Below are positions 17,444 through 26,012 of a DNA stretch of 64,000 bases, piece after piece. The stretch's first letter is position 1, and each line of letters begins with the position of its first letter. Origin of the DNA: CAVQJU01 sp963729215 (GTDB taxonomy: Bacteria; Acidobacteriota; Vicinamibacteria; Vicinamibacterales; CAVVIG01); the NCBI GenBank assembly GCA_963729215.1, contig CAVSND010000019.1, forward strand, positions 248,001 to 312,000. The letters are read 5' to 3'. The position numbers were made by a program, and so were the translations under genes. Under the pieces are notes generated by a model. The model saw only the letters and a list, made by a program, of their open reading frames with translations. It was not told the DNA's origin and searched no databases.

Positions 17444-18952
17444 TTACTGCGGCGGAGCCTGCTGCCTGAGGATGATGTAGAAGTTGTTCAAGTCCCGGAC
17501 GAGGATGTAGGGCGCGCCTTGTCCAAGGCTGACAGGCTTGCCGCCTGTCGTGACCACGGCGCCGCCGGCGTTCGTAAACTTCGCGACGGCCGAATCGAGG
17601 TCGCGGACGTTGAAGCTGAGGCGCACCGAGCCCGGATCCTGGATGCGCGACCGCAGCGGCTTGCGATCGACGTTTCTGAATTCGATGAACTCAAGCGTCA
17701 GTTCCGGCTTGCCTGGGACGGTGGCCGACGCGATCCGGTACTGGGCGTTGTCGAGACCGGTCAGCGCGGAGAACATCTTGTCCGTCGTGAACGCACCCAG
17801 GCGCGGCGCAAAGCCGAGCTGGTCGCGGTACAGCCGCATCGTGGCGTCTGTATCGGCGATCGCGATCCGGACGTGGCCGCCGATGACGTCGCCTGCTGGC
17901 GCACTCGACGAAACGAGAGCGGGCTGTCGCAATTCGACGAAATGACCGTCCGGGTCTACCACGATGACCGCACGGTACGCACCGGTCGGCGCCTGCATGG
18001 TCACGGGCGCTCCGCCGGGAGTGAGGACGGTTGTACCGGCCTGTTTCAACTTCGCGAGCAGGCCGTCGACATCCCGCACCTGGAGGATCACGGTCGCCGT
18101 CCCGGGATCTTGAATTCGCGCATGCACGGGGGCGCGATCGATCTCGCTGAATTCCAGGAATTCCGACCGCCAGCCGCTTCCCGGATAGGGCACGTGGTTC
18201 CATCGCATCCGGCCATCCGGCGTGCCTTCGAGCCTGAGGATCGGGGGAGGCGGTGTGTCCCTGGCGGAGGCAATCGTCGGCGCATCGGACTTGAGTCCCA
18301 GGAGGCCGACATAGAAATTCGTCGTCGCCTCGAGGTTGGAGACGATCGGGCTGACGGTGCCTGACGAGCCGACGACGTCGCCGGTCGGCGGCCCGTACGT
18401 TTTCTCGATATCCACCGTGCCGGGGACGTCCGGCGGAAAGACGTGCAGGCGCGACTTGAAGCGCCAGCCCTTCGCGGTTTTCACGTAGACGTCCTGATAG
18501 CCGCCGACATGGCCGGAGTGCGTGGGATCGGCATGCGTGCCGAGGACGCCGGGATAGACCAGATAGGACTTGCCGGTCGCGCCTTCGGGCGACGGCTCGA
18601 TGATCAGGTTGACGGTCGTATGCGTCGCAACCGGGTTCTCGGCGGTCGCCTGCTCGAGCTTCCTGCAGCCGTTTGTCCCGCCACCAGCGGCCTCGGCGAG
18701 CTGTTCGCGGCCGACCGACTTGCGGCTGCCGACGCCCCAGTAGAAGACGCCGTCAGGCGTGTAGAGGTCGGCGTAGTCGTAGCCGTTGTTGGTGCAGTTG
18801 TCGATGGCAAATGCGTAGCGATTCACCAGCTGTTGAATCTCGATGTAGTCGAGAGCGGAAAGCGGTGAATCCTTCGCCGCCGGCGCAGCCGCGAACGCGG
18901 CTGTGAGAGCCGCGCCAACGGCGAGCCCCGTCAGCAGATGCGATTTCGACAT
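17444..18952 (-). CDS. Secreted fusion: SnoaL-like domain plus two VOC/glyoxalase domains
   Basis: A 502-residue exported protein. Residues 1-26 form a leader (LLTGLAVGAALTAAFAAAPAA). Residues about 30-165 are a SnoaL-like domain of the same kind as the convergent genes (LSALDYIEIQQLVNRYAFAID, YADLYTPDGVFYWG, YQDVYVKTAKGWRFKSR). Two vicinal-oxygen-chelate modules follow: about 195-335 (VSPIVSNLEATTNFYVGLLGLKSD to VVDPDGHFVELRQPA) and about 350-495 (HVRIAIADTDATMRLYRDQLGFAPR to VRDLNNFYIILRQQ). VOC proteins use a metal held by His/Glu; the second module ends NNFYI where DGHFVE would give the Glu ligand, so it may be degenerate. A strong SD AAGGAGG precedes ATG 18952. Substrate unknown. Confidence 0.85.
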   Translation of the reverse strand: MSKSHLLTGLAVGAALTAAFAAAPAAKDSPLSALDYIEIQQLVNRYAFAIDNCTNNGYDYADLYTPDGVFYWGVGSRKSVGREQLAEAAGGGTNGCRKLEQATAENPVATHTTVNLIIEPSPEGATGKSYLVYPGVLGTHADPTHSGHVGGYQDVYVKTAKGWRFKSRLHVFPPDVPGTVDIEKTYGPPTGDVVGSSGTVSPIVSNLEATTNFYVGLLGLKSDAPTIASARDTPPPPILRLEGTPDGRMRWNHVPYPGSGWRSEFLEFSEIDRAPVHARIQDPGTATVILQVRDVDGLLAKLKQAGTTVLTPGGAPVTMQAPTGAYRAVIVVDPDGHFVELRQPALVSSSAPAGDVIGGHVRIAIADTDATMRLYRDQLGFAPRLGAFTTDKMFSALTGLDNAQYRIASATVPGKPELTLEFIEFRNVDRKPLRSRIQDPGSVRLSFNVRDLDSAVAKFTNAGGAVVTTGGKPVSLGQGAPYILVRDLNNFYIILRQQAPPQ

Positions 18953-19016
18953 ACCGCCTCCTTCGGAACGTCAGGGCGGGCCGGACGCTGCGCGGTGAAA
19001 GTATAGCCGGACTGCC

Positions 19017-20669
19017 TCAGGTGCGAGGCGCGGCGCCGAGCGCCGTATCGACGATGACCTGCGCTTCCGATTGGATGCGGCGCAGGTGCTCCGCGCCGCG
19101 AAAGCTCTCCGCGTAAATCTTGTAGACGCTTTCGGTGCCGGATGGCCGCGCCGCGAACCAGCCGCTCTCCGCGATCACCTTCACGCCGCCGATCGGCGCG
19201 CCGTTTCCAGGTGCGGTCGCCAGAACTGTCTGGATCGCTTCTCCGGCGAGCGACTTGGACTTTATGGCGTCCGGCGACAGGCGCTGCAGGGCGGCCTTGT
19301 CCGCCGGTGTCGCTGGCGCCTCGATGCGCTCGTAGTGAGGATCCCCGAACGCATGCGTGAGCTGGCGGTAGATCTCGCCGGGGTCGCGATTCATCCGGGC
19401 GGTCATCTCGGCGGCCAGCAGCGCCAGCACGATGCCGTCCTTATCCGTGGACCATTCGGTCCCGTCCAGGCAGAGGCACGACGCGCCGGCGCTTTCCTCG
19501 CCGCCGAATCCCAGTGAACCGTCGAGCAGGCCGTTCACGAACCACTTGAACCCGACGGGCGTCTCGTACAGCGGCCGGCCGAGCGACGCGGCGACGCGAT
19601 CGATCATCGCGCTGCTCACGATGGTCTTGCCGACGCCGGCCTCGGGACGCCACCGCGGACGATGTTGGAACAGATAGAAAATCGCCGCAGACAGATAGTG
19701 GTTGGGCTGCAGCAGCCCCGCCTTCGTGACGATGCCGTGGCGGTCGTGGTCCGTATCGCAGGCGAACGCGAGGTCGAAGCGATCCTTGAGGGCGATGAGT
19801 CCCCGCATCGCATACGGAGACGACGGGTCCATGCGAATCTGGCCGTCCCAGTCGAGGGTCATGAACGCGAATCTCGGATCGACCACGTCGTTGACGCTCG
19901 TCAGATTCAGGCGATACCGCTCGGCGATGCGGTGCCAGTACCTCACGCCCGCGCCGCCCAGAGGATCAACGCCGAGCGAGAGCGTCGCGCCCCGGATCGC
20001 CTCGACGTCGATGACCTGGTCGATGTCGCCCGTGTACTCCTCCAGGTAATCGTGGCGCCCTGTAGTCGGCGCACGGAGAGCCTGGTCGAACGGCATGCGC
20101 TTTACGTCCCGAAGTGCGTTCGCAAGAAACCCGTTGGCAGCGTTCTCGATCCAGCGGGTGACGTCCGGCTCCGCCGGCCCGCCGTTCGTCGAGTTGTACT
20201 TGAAGCCGCCGTCTCGCGGCGGATTGTGGGACGGCGTAATCACGATGCCGTCGGCGAGCCCGCCCGACCGGCCGTGATTGTGTCTGAGGATCGCGTGCGA
20301 AATCGCCGGCGTCGGCGTGAACTCGTCGCCGGTGGAGAGCATCACGTTCACGCCGTTGGCCGCGAACACCTCCACCGCGCTCTGAAGCGCCGGCTGCGAA
20401 AGGGCGTGCGTGTCCATCCCGACGAAGAGCGGCCCGTTGATCTGATGCGAGGCCCGATAGAGACAGACGGCCTGAGAGATGGCGAGGATATGCCACTCGT
20501 TGAACGTGGCGTCGAAGGACGACCCGCGATGGCCCGACGTGCCAAAGGCCACACGCTGAGCGGGAACCGACGGGTCGGGCCGCCGATCGTAATACGCGGA
20601 AAGGAGAGCGGAGACATCGACAAGCGGCGATGCTCCGGCGGGTTGTCCGGCGAGCGGGCTCAGGCTCAT
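19017..20669 (-). CDS. pgm: Alpha-D-phosphohexomutase, phosphoglucomutase type
   Basis: Interconverts glucose-1-phosphate and glucose-6-phosphate in the cytoplasm, feeding nucleotide-sugar synthesis for the polysaccharide genes in this window. At 550 residues it has the length of Pgm of the E. coli type. All four active-site loops are visible: VAFGTSGHRGSSF near the N-terminus, the phosphoserine loop TPSHNPPRDGGFKYN, the metal loop CDTDHDRHGIV, the sugar loop FGGEESAGASCL, and the phosphate loop ARPSGTESVYKIYAESF. ATG 20669 is the start. It is read convergently with the upstream SnoaL-VOC gene's own strand order, with a 60-base gap. Confidence 0.93.
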   Translation of the reverse strand: MSLSPLAGQPAGASPLVDVSALLSAYYDRRPDPSVPAQRVAFGTSGHRGSSFDATFNEWHILAISQAVCLYRASHQINGPLFVGMDTHALSQPALQSAVEVFAANGVNVMLSTGDEFTPTPAISHAILRHNHGRSGGLADGIVITPSHNPPRDGGFKYNSTNGGPAEPDVTRWIENAANGFLANALRDVKRMPFDQALRAPTTGRHDYLEEYTGDIDQVIDVEAIRGATLSLGVDPLGGAGVRYWHRIAERYRLNLTSVNDVVDPRFAFMTLDWDGQIRMDPSSPYAMRGLIALKDRFDLAFACDTDHDRHGIVTKAGLLQPNHYLSAAIFYLFQHRPRWRPEAGVGKTIVSSAMIDRVAASLGRPLYETPVGFKWFVNGLLDGSLGFGGEESAGASCLCLDGTEWSTDKDGIVLALLAAEMTARMNRDPGEIYRQLTHAFGDPHYERIEAPATPADKAALQRLSPDAIKSKSLAGEAIQTVLATAPGNGAPIGGVKVIAESGWFAARPSGTESVYKIYAESFRGAEHLRRIQSEAQVIVDTALGAAPRT

Positions 20670-20754
20670 GGCGTCAGGGCGAACGGGGGCATCCGCCCTT
20701 CCTCACGCTATTCGCACCCGCTGCCGGACGTCCAGTGCTTTGTGCGAACCCTGC

Positions 20755-21171
20755 TTACGAACAGGTGCCCGAGACCCGCTTCATGTGTTTCACGCCGAGG
20801 TACGGCCCTTTCCCTTCAACCTTCGAGTGGGTGTCCTTGGCTGATCCCTCCGCCTTGGTCTCGGTCTTGATTTCGACCTTGCCGTCCTTGCGGTCGGCCA
20901 GGGTTCCTTCAATCTCGACACGCTGGCCGAGGACCTTGGAGAAGTCGTCGTCCGACACCAGGATGTACCGGTGCAGGTCCTCGTGCTTGGTGGAAACATC
21001 GTTGAGGACATAGCCACCGTTGGACCCGGCCTCGACACAACCGGTCACCTTGACGTCCTTGCCGTCCTTGACGTCGACTTTTGTTTTGGTGGTCGTTTCG
21101 CTCGTCTGCGCGCCGAGCGCGACGACGCTGATCGCGGCGAACGCCAGTGCGGCGATGGGTAGTTTCTTCAT
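20755..21171 (-). CDS. Small secreted protein, putative OB-like fold
   Basis: A 138-residue exported protein with a leader (LPIAALAFAAISVVALGAQ). The mature part is charged and Lys/Asp-rich. It contains VKVTGCVEAGSNGGYVLNDV followed by a strand pattern and VLGQRVEIEGTLADRKDGKVEI, the shape of small secreted acidobacterial proteins with a predicted OB-like fold (DUF5818-like); there is a further cysteine near the end (SGTCS) that may pair with the first. The longer upstream frame to 21309 is rejected because the signal peptide begins at ATG 21171. Function unknown. Confidence 0.7.
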   Translation of the reverse strand: MKKLPIAALAFAAISVVALGAQTSETTTKTKVDVKDGKDVKVTGCVEAGSNGGYVLNDVSTKHEDLHRYILVSDDDFSKVLGQRVEIEGTLADRKDGKVEIKTETKAEGSAKDTHSKVEGKGPYLGVKHMKRVSGTCS

Positions 21172-21255
21172 GTTTTGATCGTAAGACCTGGGCGAGAACC
21201 GGGACTGCCTCGTTTGGCACACCGCCAGCCCATCACTAGATGTCACCATAAACCT

Positions 21256-23046
21256 GTGAACCAAGGTCACCCCCGCACGCTGCGAATCAGCGACCTCATC
21301 CGTCCGCATTGGAAGACGCTGGCCATTGCGCTTGCTGCCGTGCTTGGCGAGACCGTCACCGACGTCCTCGAGCCGTGGCCCATCAAGGTCGTGGTGGACA
21401 ACGTGCTCCAGTCGAAGAAGCTGCCGGGCCTGCTTGGCTCAACCGTCTCCGGGCTGTTCGGGACCAACCCCTACGCGATGCTGAATTTCGCGATTGCGGC
21501 CGTGGCCCTGATCGCGGTCGTCGGGGCGCTCAGCTCGTATTTCGAGAAGTATCTGACGACCAGCATCAGCCAGTGGGTGGGGCACGACCTGCGCAGGACG
21601 CTCTATCAGCACATTCAGCGTCTGTCGCTGTCCGAACACGACCAATCACGCAGCGGAGATTTGATCACCCGCGTGACGAGCGATATCGAGGCTGTCCAGG
21701 ATTTCATCAACTCGGCGCTGCTCGGCATGCTGGTGAATGTCATGACGCTCGTCGGCATGATCGGCGTCATGTTCTACCTCGACTGGCGGTTCACGCTCAT
21801 TGCCCTGTCGATTTCGCCCGTGCTGTTTGTCGTTGTCTATCACTTCACACGCCGCATAAAAAAGGCATCCCGGAACGTGCGGCAGAAGGAAGGCGAACTG
21901 CTGTCGATCGTCCAGGAGGTGCTGACGTCGATCAGGGTGGTGCAGGCGTTCACGCGCGAAGACTACGAGCAGAAGCGTTTCGATTCCGAGAGCCTCGCCA
22001 ACGTGGAAGCCGGGCTTCAGGCGCGAAGCATCAAGGCCACGCTGACGCCGGTCGTCGAGGTGATCGTGGCGATCGGCACGTGCCTGGTCCTCGGCTATGG
22101 CGCGCGGCTGGCTCTGGCCGGACGGCTGAGCGCCGGCGTCCTCATCGTCTTCCTGCTGTACCTCGGAAAGATGTACAAGCCGATGCGCGATTTGTCGAAG
22201 ATGACCGATACGGTGTCGAAGGCCGTGGTCGGCTTCGAGCGCATCAAGGAAGTGCTGGACATGGACAGCGCCATCCGGGATATGCGCGGCGCGAAGCGCG
22301 CTCCGAAATTCAAGGGCCGCATCTCCTTCGATCACGTGACCTTCAGTTACGGGGAAAAGGAGGTGCTGAAAGACGTCAGCTTCGAGATCAAACCCGGGCA
22401 GGTGGCCGCCATCGTCGGCCCGTCCGGCACTGGAAAGACCACGCTCGTGAGCCTGATTCCTCGCTTCTACGACCCGATTCGCGGAAAGGTCTGCATCGAC
22501 GGCACGGATGTCCGCCAGTACAAGTTGAAATCGCTGCGCGACCAGATCAGTTTCGTCCTGCAGGAGACACTCCTGTTTCGCGCGACCATCTGGGAGAACA
22601 TCGCGTACGGCAGGCCCGACGCTTCCCCGGCGGCCATCAGGCGGGCGGCCGAACTGGCGGACGCCACCGAGTTCATCGATTCCATGCCCGATGGCTACGA
22701 CACGATGGTCGGTGAACGAGGTGTCACGCTGTCCGGCGGCCAGCGTCAGCGGATCGCCATCGCCAGAGCGATCATCCGCGACACGCCGATCCTGGTGCTC
22801 GACGAGCCAACGACTGGCCTTGACTCCGCGGCCGAGCAGTCCGTCACCTCGGCCCTGGAAAGGTTGATGAAGGACCGGACGTCCGTCGTCATCGCGCACC
22901 ATCTCAACTCCATCCGCCACGCCGATGTCATCTTCGTGGTCAAGGACGCCGAGCTCGTGGAGCAAGGTACGCACGAAGCGCTGCTGAAGCAGGAAGGCGT
23001 CTACGCCGAACTGCACAGGATGCAGACGCTCGACGTGGCGTCGTAG
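21256..23046 (+). CDS. ABC exporter half-transporter (MsbA-like)
   Basis: A fused membrane and ATPase protein of about 596 residues that works as a homodimer exporting lipids or other amphipathic molecules. Residues about 1-310 hold six membrane segments (LAIALAAVLGETVTDVLEPW, FAIAAVALIAVVGALSSYF, FTLIALSISPVLFVVVYHF and others) with the coupling region HDLRRTLYQHIQRLSLSEHDQSRSGDL. The ATPase part has Walker A GPSGTGKTT, Q-loop, signature LSGGQRQRIAIARA, Walker B ILVLDEPTTGLD and the switch His in IAHHL. A GTG at 21256 is chosen; the frame is open further upstream, but upstream residues are Arg/Pro-rich and unlike family starts. The neighbour at 20755 is divergent. The cargo cannot be told. 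Confidence 0.88.
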   Translation: MNQGHPRTLRISDLIRPHWKTLAIALAAVLGETVTDVLEPWPIKVVVDNVLQSKKLPGLLGSTVSGLFGTNPYAMLNFAIAAVALIAVVGALSSYFEKYLTTSISQWVGHDLRRTLYQHIQRLSLSEHDQSRSGDLITRVTSDIEAVQDFINSALLGMLVNVMTLVGMIGVMFYLDWRFTLIALSISPVLFVVVYHFTRRIKKASRNVRQKEGELLSIVQEVLTSIRVVQAFTREDYEQKRFDSESLANVEAGLQARSIKATLTPVVEVIVAIGTCLVLGYGARLALAGRLSAGVLIVFLLYLGKMYKPMRDLSKMTDTVSKAVVGFERIKEVLDMDSAIRDMRGAKRAPKFKGRISFDHVTFSYGEKEVLKDVSFEIKPGQVAAIVGPSGTGKTTLVSLIPRFYDPIRGKVCIDGTDVRQYKLKSLRDQISFVLQETLLFRATIWENIAYGRPDASPAAIRRAAELADATEFIDSMPDGYDTMVGERGVTLSGGQRQRIAIARAIIRDTPILVLDEPTTGLDSAAEQSVTSALERLMKDRTSVVIAHHLNSIRHADVIFVVKDAELVEQGTHEALLKQEGVYAELHRMQTLDVAS

Positions 23047-23048
23047 CG

Positions 23049-23663
23049 CTAATTCGTCGCGGCTGATGTCGTCCGGGAACGGACGGCTTCGACGATGAAG
23101 CGCTTGGGCGCGTGGCCGACGTACGAGAACGGATAGCACGTCACCAGGGTCAGCGTCGGCTCGCTCGTCGGCGCCAATACCGAGAGGTCGTCTGGCGTCA
23201 CGATCAGGGTTTTCGTCACGTGATACGTGAAATCCCCATATGGCGTGGCGACGAGCATGTCGTCGTTGACCCGGATATGTCGAAGCTCGCGGAAGAATGT
23301 ATCCCGGTGTCCGGCCAGCGCGCTGTTTCCATCCTCCCACGGGAACGGCGTGTCCGGCAGATGCCCGATCGCCACCCGCAACGTGCCGTCATCGTCGCCG
23401 TTGGCGACGGCGGCTGAGAGGTGAAGGCGGGGTACTTCGATCCGGCCGATGGGCTCGCCCACAGGCAGGGCGGTCGGTGGCGCGGGCGCCGCGTGCGCCT
23501 CGTCTGAGGGCTGCGTCGTGCTCGCGCGCGGCGGCGCCGGCCGCGACTGGTATCGCCAGGCGCCGATGACGACCAGCGCGCACCAGCCAAGACACACCAT
23601 GCCGCCGAGAATCAACAGCCATTGGAGTGTCGTCAACCGTCGGGCGCGCGTCTCATTCAGCAT
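23049..23663 (-). CDS. Sortase (class D-like transpeptidase)
   Basis: Membrane-anchored cysteine transpeptidase that cuts a C-terminal LPxTx-type signal and joins the protein to an envelope amine. At 204 residues it has one N-terminal membrane segment (about 13-35), a Pro/Ala-rich linker, and a sortase barrel from about residue 70. The catalytic set is complete: His119 in SALAGHRDTFF, Cys176 in LTLVTCYPF and Arg188 in HAPKRFIVEA. The TLVTCYP context matches class D / Gram-negative sortases. The gene's start overlaps the end of the VWFA gene by 11 bases, and a protein with a LPQTA signal is encoded just beyond that, which identifies the likely substrate. Confidence 0.9.
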   Translation of the reverse strand: MLNETRARRLTTLQWLLILGGMVCLGWCALVVIGAWRYQSRPAPPRASTTQPSDEAHAAPAPPTALPVGEPIGRIEVPRLHLSAAVANGDDDGTLRVAIGHLPDTPFPWEDGNSALAGHRDTFFRELRHIRVNDDMLVATPYGDFTYHVTKTLIVTPDDLSVLAPTSEPTLTLVTCYPFSYVGHAPKRFIVEAVRSRTTSAATN

Positions 23664-24631
23664 GAGGGTGACTTCCGTGCGGCGGAGCGGCCATATAACC
23701 GGCGCGGGTTCTCACGACGATGCCTTTGGCGTTCGGCGCCCGCACGCCTGCGCGGATGTGTCGAAAACCCCCGGTCGTTGTGTCGGCGGGCGCGTATCCC
23801 ACGGTGTAGGCGCTGCGGATATCGAGCGCCACGCGCTCGATGGCTTCGCGGACCTGATGGGCGTCGCCGGGCCGGAACGCAGTGCCGCCGCTTGCCTCGG
23901 CGAGCTGGCGGAGGCGTTTCAGGTTTGAATCCGGATCGATGGGATCGACCACGCCGACGGCGTGAATGACGACATTCGATGCCCGCACTTTGTCGAGAAT
24001 CTGTTCGTAACGTTGTCTCGCTGGCGTTATCGCCGCCATCGCTGACCACCACGAGCACCTTGCGCTCGTACTGGCCGTCAGCCAGATACTCGATTCCATC
24101 GGCGATGGCATCGTAAAGGGCCGTCCGGCCTCGTGCCTTGATGGTATCGGCCAGCGCCTGCCTCAGCACGTGAGCATCGCTCGTGAACCGCGTTCCCTGC
24201 GGGAAGCGCGGGCAGGACCGTTTCGTTGAATGTCAGGCCGAAGACTTCGTCCTTCGGATTGCTCCGTTCGACAAACGTCGTGGCCGCGGTCACCACGAGG
24301 TCGCGGTTGGCGTACATGCTGCCGCTGCTGTCGATGAGCACGCCGACAGTCACCGGTGCATCCTCGGCTGGTAAAGAACGACACCGCCTGCGGCCGGCCG
24401 TCCTCGAAGATGTCGAATGCATCCTTGGAAAGGCCGCCGATGTAGCGGCCTTGCTTGTCTTTCACGGTGACGTGAAGCACCACCAGCGACGACTCGGTGG
24501 TGAAGACCGGGAGCGTCCTGAGCGGCGGCCCCGTGAACCAGGCGATTCGTCGTCAGACAGAGCGCCATCCCCACCACGACGGCGAGGACGAGCCGCGCCT
24601 TGCCCATCACCACCAGGAGCCTCCGCGTCAT
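23653..24631 (-). CDS. VWFA-related acidobacterial-domain protein, several frame breaks
   Basis: Secreted von Willebrand A-domain protein of the acidobacterial type (TIGR03436-like). The leader is in the first frame (VLAVVVGMALCLTTNRLVHGAAAQ). Then follow, in other frames, VTVKDKQGRYIGGLSKDAFDIFEDGRPQ (shown here as the family's opening), the MIDAS metal site DSSGSMYANRD, the GRTALYDAIADG loop, and VVSDGGDNASE, and finally ASNVVIHAVGV and IRSAYTVGYAP. Frames change near 24510, 24370, 24175 and 24030; the family order stays intact, so indels are likely. Joined length is about 325 residues. No sorting signal is seen at its own C-terminus. It sits between the LPQTA protein and the sortase, all on one strand. 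Confidence 0.78.
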
Positions 24632-24685
24632 CGGTCGCGACGACGAGAGGCGAGCGCGGCGATCACGCCACGTTCGCACGCCTGT

Positions 24686-25430
24686 CTAGATGATACGCTC
24701 ACGCCGCCGCCGCACGATCGCCGCCGCCGCGAGCAGCAGCACGCCCATCGCCGCGATCATCGGCGTATCGCTGGCCGTCTGCGGCAGGCTGGTGCGATTG
24801 CGCGCGACGGTTCCGGACTGCGCCGGCGAGGGGGCCGGGACGGATCCGCTGTCGCCACGTACGCCAGCCTGACGTTCTCCAGCCGGAGTCGCATCCGGCG
24901 GCTCGTTCTCTGCGACCTGAGACTCGCTGCCGGTTGGAGACACGCGAGTCAATTCGGCTCCGGTGGTTTCCTGTGCAGTCGTCGTATCTTTGCGCGTCGT
25001 CAACACGGCCTGCCGCGACCGCTGCGCGATGCGCCGGGCCTGCTGCTTGGGATAGACGAACTCGTATCCGCTCCGTTCGCCTGGATACCACCACGTCCGG
25101 ATCGCCGGCGGTGAACCTGCGCCGGCTTCCATGAACCGTACTTCCGCATCGTCTGACGCTGTCTGCCGCTGAGCGTTATGTGTGGCGAACAGGCCGTAGC
25201 TCTTCTTTCCGTCTCGGCTCGACACCTGGATCACGTTCCGGCTCGAGTCGGGGTTCGCGAGGCGGAACTCGGTACTGTCCGGCCGGAAGCGCCACGCCAG
25301 GCATCTCGACCGGTCCGCTGAACGTGAAGTACGTTCGTTTGTCGGCCGGTTGCGCGGAAGCCAGTCCGGGCGCCAGCAGCGCGAGTGTCGCGACCGCATA
25401 CACACCACCGCGCAATTTCGCTCTCAGCAT
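24686..25430 (-). CDS. Secreted protein with LPQTA sortase signal, one frame break
   Basis: Probable sortase substrate of about 247 residues. The leader is GGVYAVATLALLAPGLASAQ; the exported part begins YFTFSGPVEMPGVALPAGQY, then after a frame change near 25290 RLANPDSSRNVIQVSSRDGK, a region typical of a secreted acidobacterial family (WYPGERSGYEFVYPKQQARRIA). A Ser/Thr/Pro-rich stalk of about 60 residues follows. The C-terminus is a textbook sorting signal: SLPQTASDTP, a hydrophobic helix (MIAAMGVLLLAAAAIV) and a basic tail RRRRER. The start ATG 25430 is preferred because the leader begins there. LPQTA is closest to the LPNTA-type motif of class D sortases. First gene of the minus-strand trio. 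Confidence 0.85.
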
Positions 25431-25445
25431 CTCAGCCTCCATTCC

Positions 25446-25805
25446 TCATCTCCTCATCGCCGCCGTGTCGTGAGTCGGCTCTTCCGGTAACGGCTCTTCC
25501 GTTGACGGCTCTTCCGTGTGCGGCTCGCTCGTCAATTGATCCTTGGATCCGTTCCGACCGGTACGGTGAGCGTTGCGATGGCTTGCCGCACCGCCCTTAC
25601 GCCCGGCCTCCTTGGCTTCCTCTTCGGACCACCTGTGGGCTGTGCCTTTCTCGTGAGCGGCACGTCCGCCCTTGGCGGCAATCTCACGTTGCTTGTCACG
25701 ATCCATCACAGCGAAGCCCCGCCTTGCCTTGGCCACGACGCCTCCATCGGTCTGTAAGGGCACGACATCCCCCTTATGCTTTTCTCTCGTTACGATTTCG
25801 TTCAC
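25446..25805 (-). CDS. KGG-motif stress protein
   Basis: A 119-residue hydrophilic protein with two KGG motifs: REIAAKGGRAAHEKGTAHRWSEEEA (about residues 37-61) and EAGRKGGAASH. This matches small stress-induced KGG proteins of the YciG/GsiB kind, thought to protect against desiccation or osmotic stress. The opening GFAVMDRDKQREIA is the family's usual start region, so the true start may be a GTG or the inner ATG rather than 25805. The C-terminal tail is acidic and proline-rich with a repeated TEEP/SEEP-like unit. It lies 16 bases upstream of the LPQTA gene on the same strand and may share its transcript. Confidence 0.78.
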   Translation of the reverse strand: MNEIVTREKHKGDVVPLQTDGGVVAKARRGFAVMDRDKQREIAAKGGRAAHEKGTAHRWSEEEAKEAGRKGGAASHRNAHRTGRNGSKDQLTSEPHTEEPSTEEPLPEEPTHDTAAMRR

Positions 25806-26012
25806 CAGAACGATCGAGGTGCAACTCGTGTGCCCTTGAGGAAGGCAGAGATGAGATCCGGCAAGCGAAGAGCCGTGCGCTTTGCAGGCGGCCCTTTTGT
25901 CTGGAAGAGGTGGGCGAACCTCAGGCGCGTGGCGGTGAATCGAGATGCTTCACGTGTCCGTGGAGTTTCCCGACACGTCCGCTGCCTGGGCTCGAACACC
26001 GATGAGGCAGGT

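Noticed and set aside
23653..24631. VWFA protein as a true pseudogene
   Set aside because: Several shifts, but metal site and family order are kept and neighbours show the same error type.
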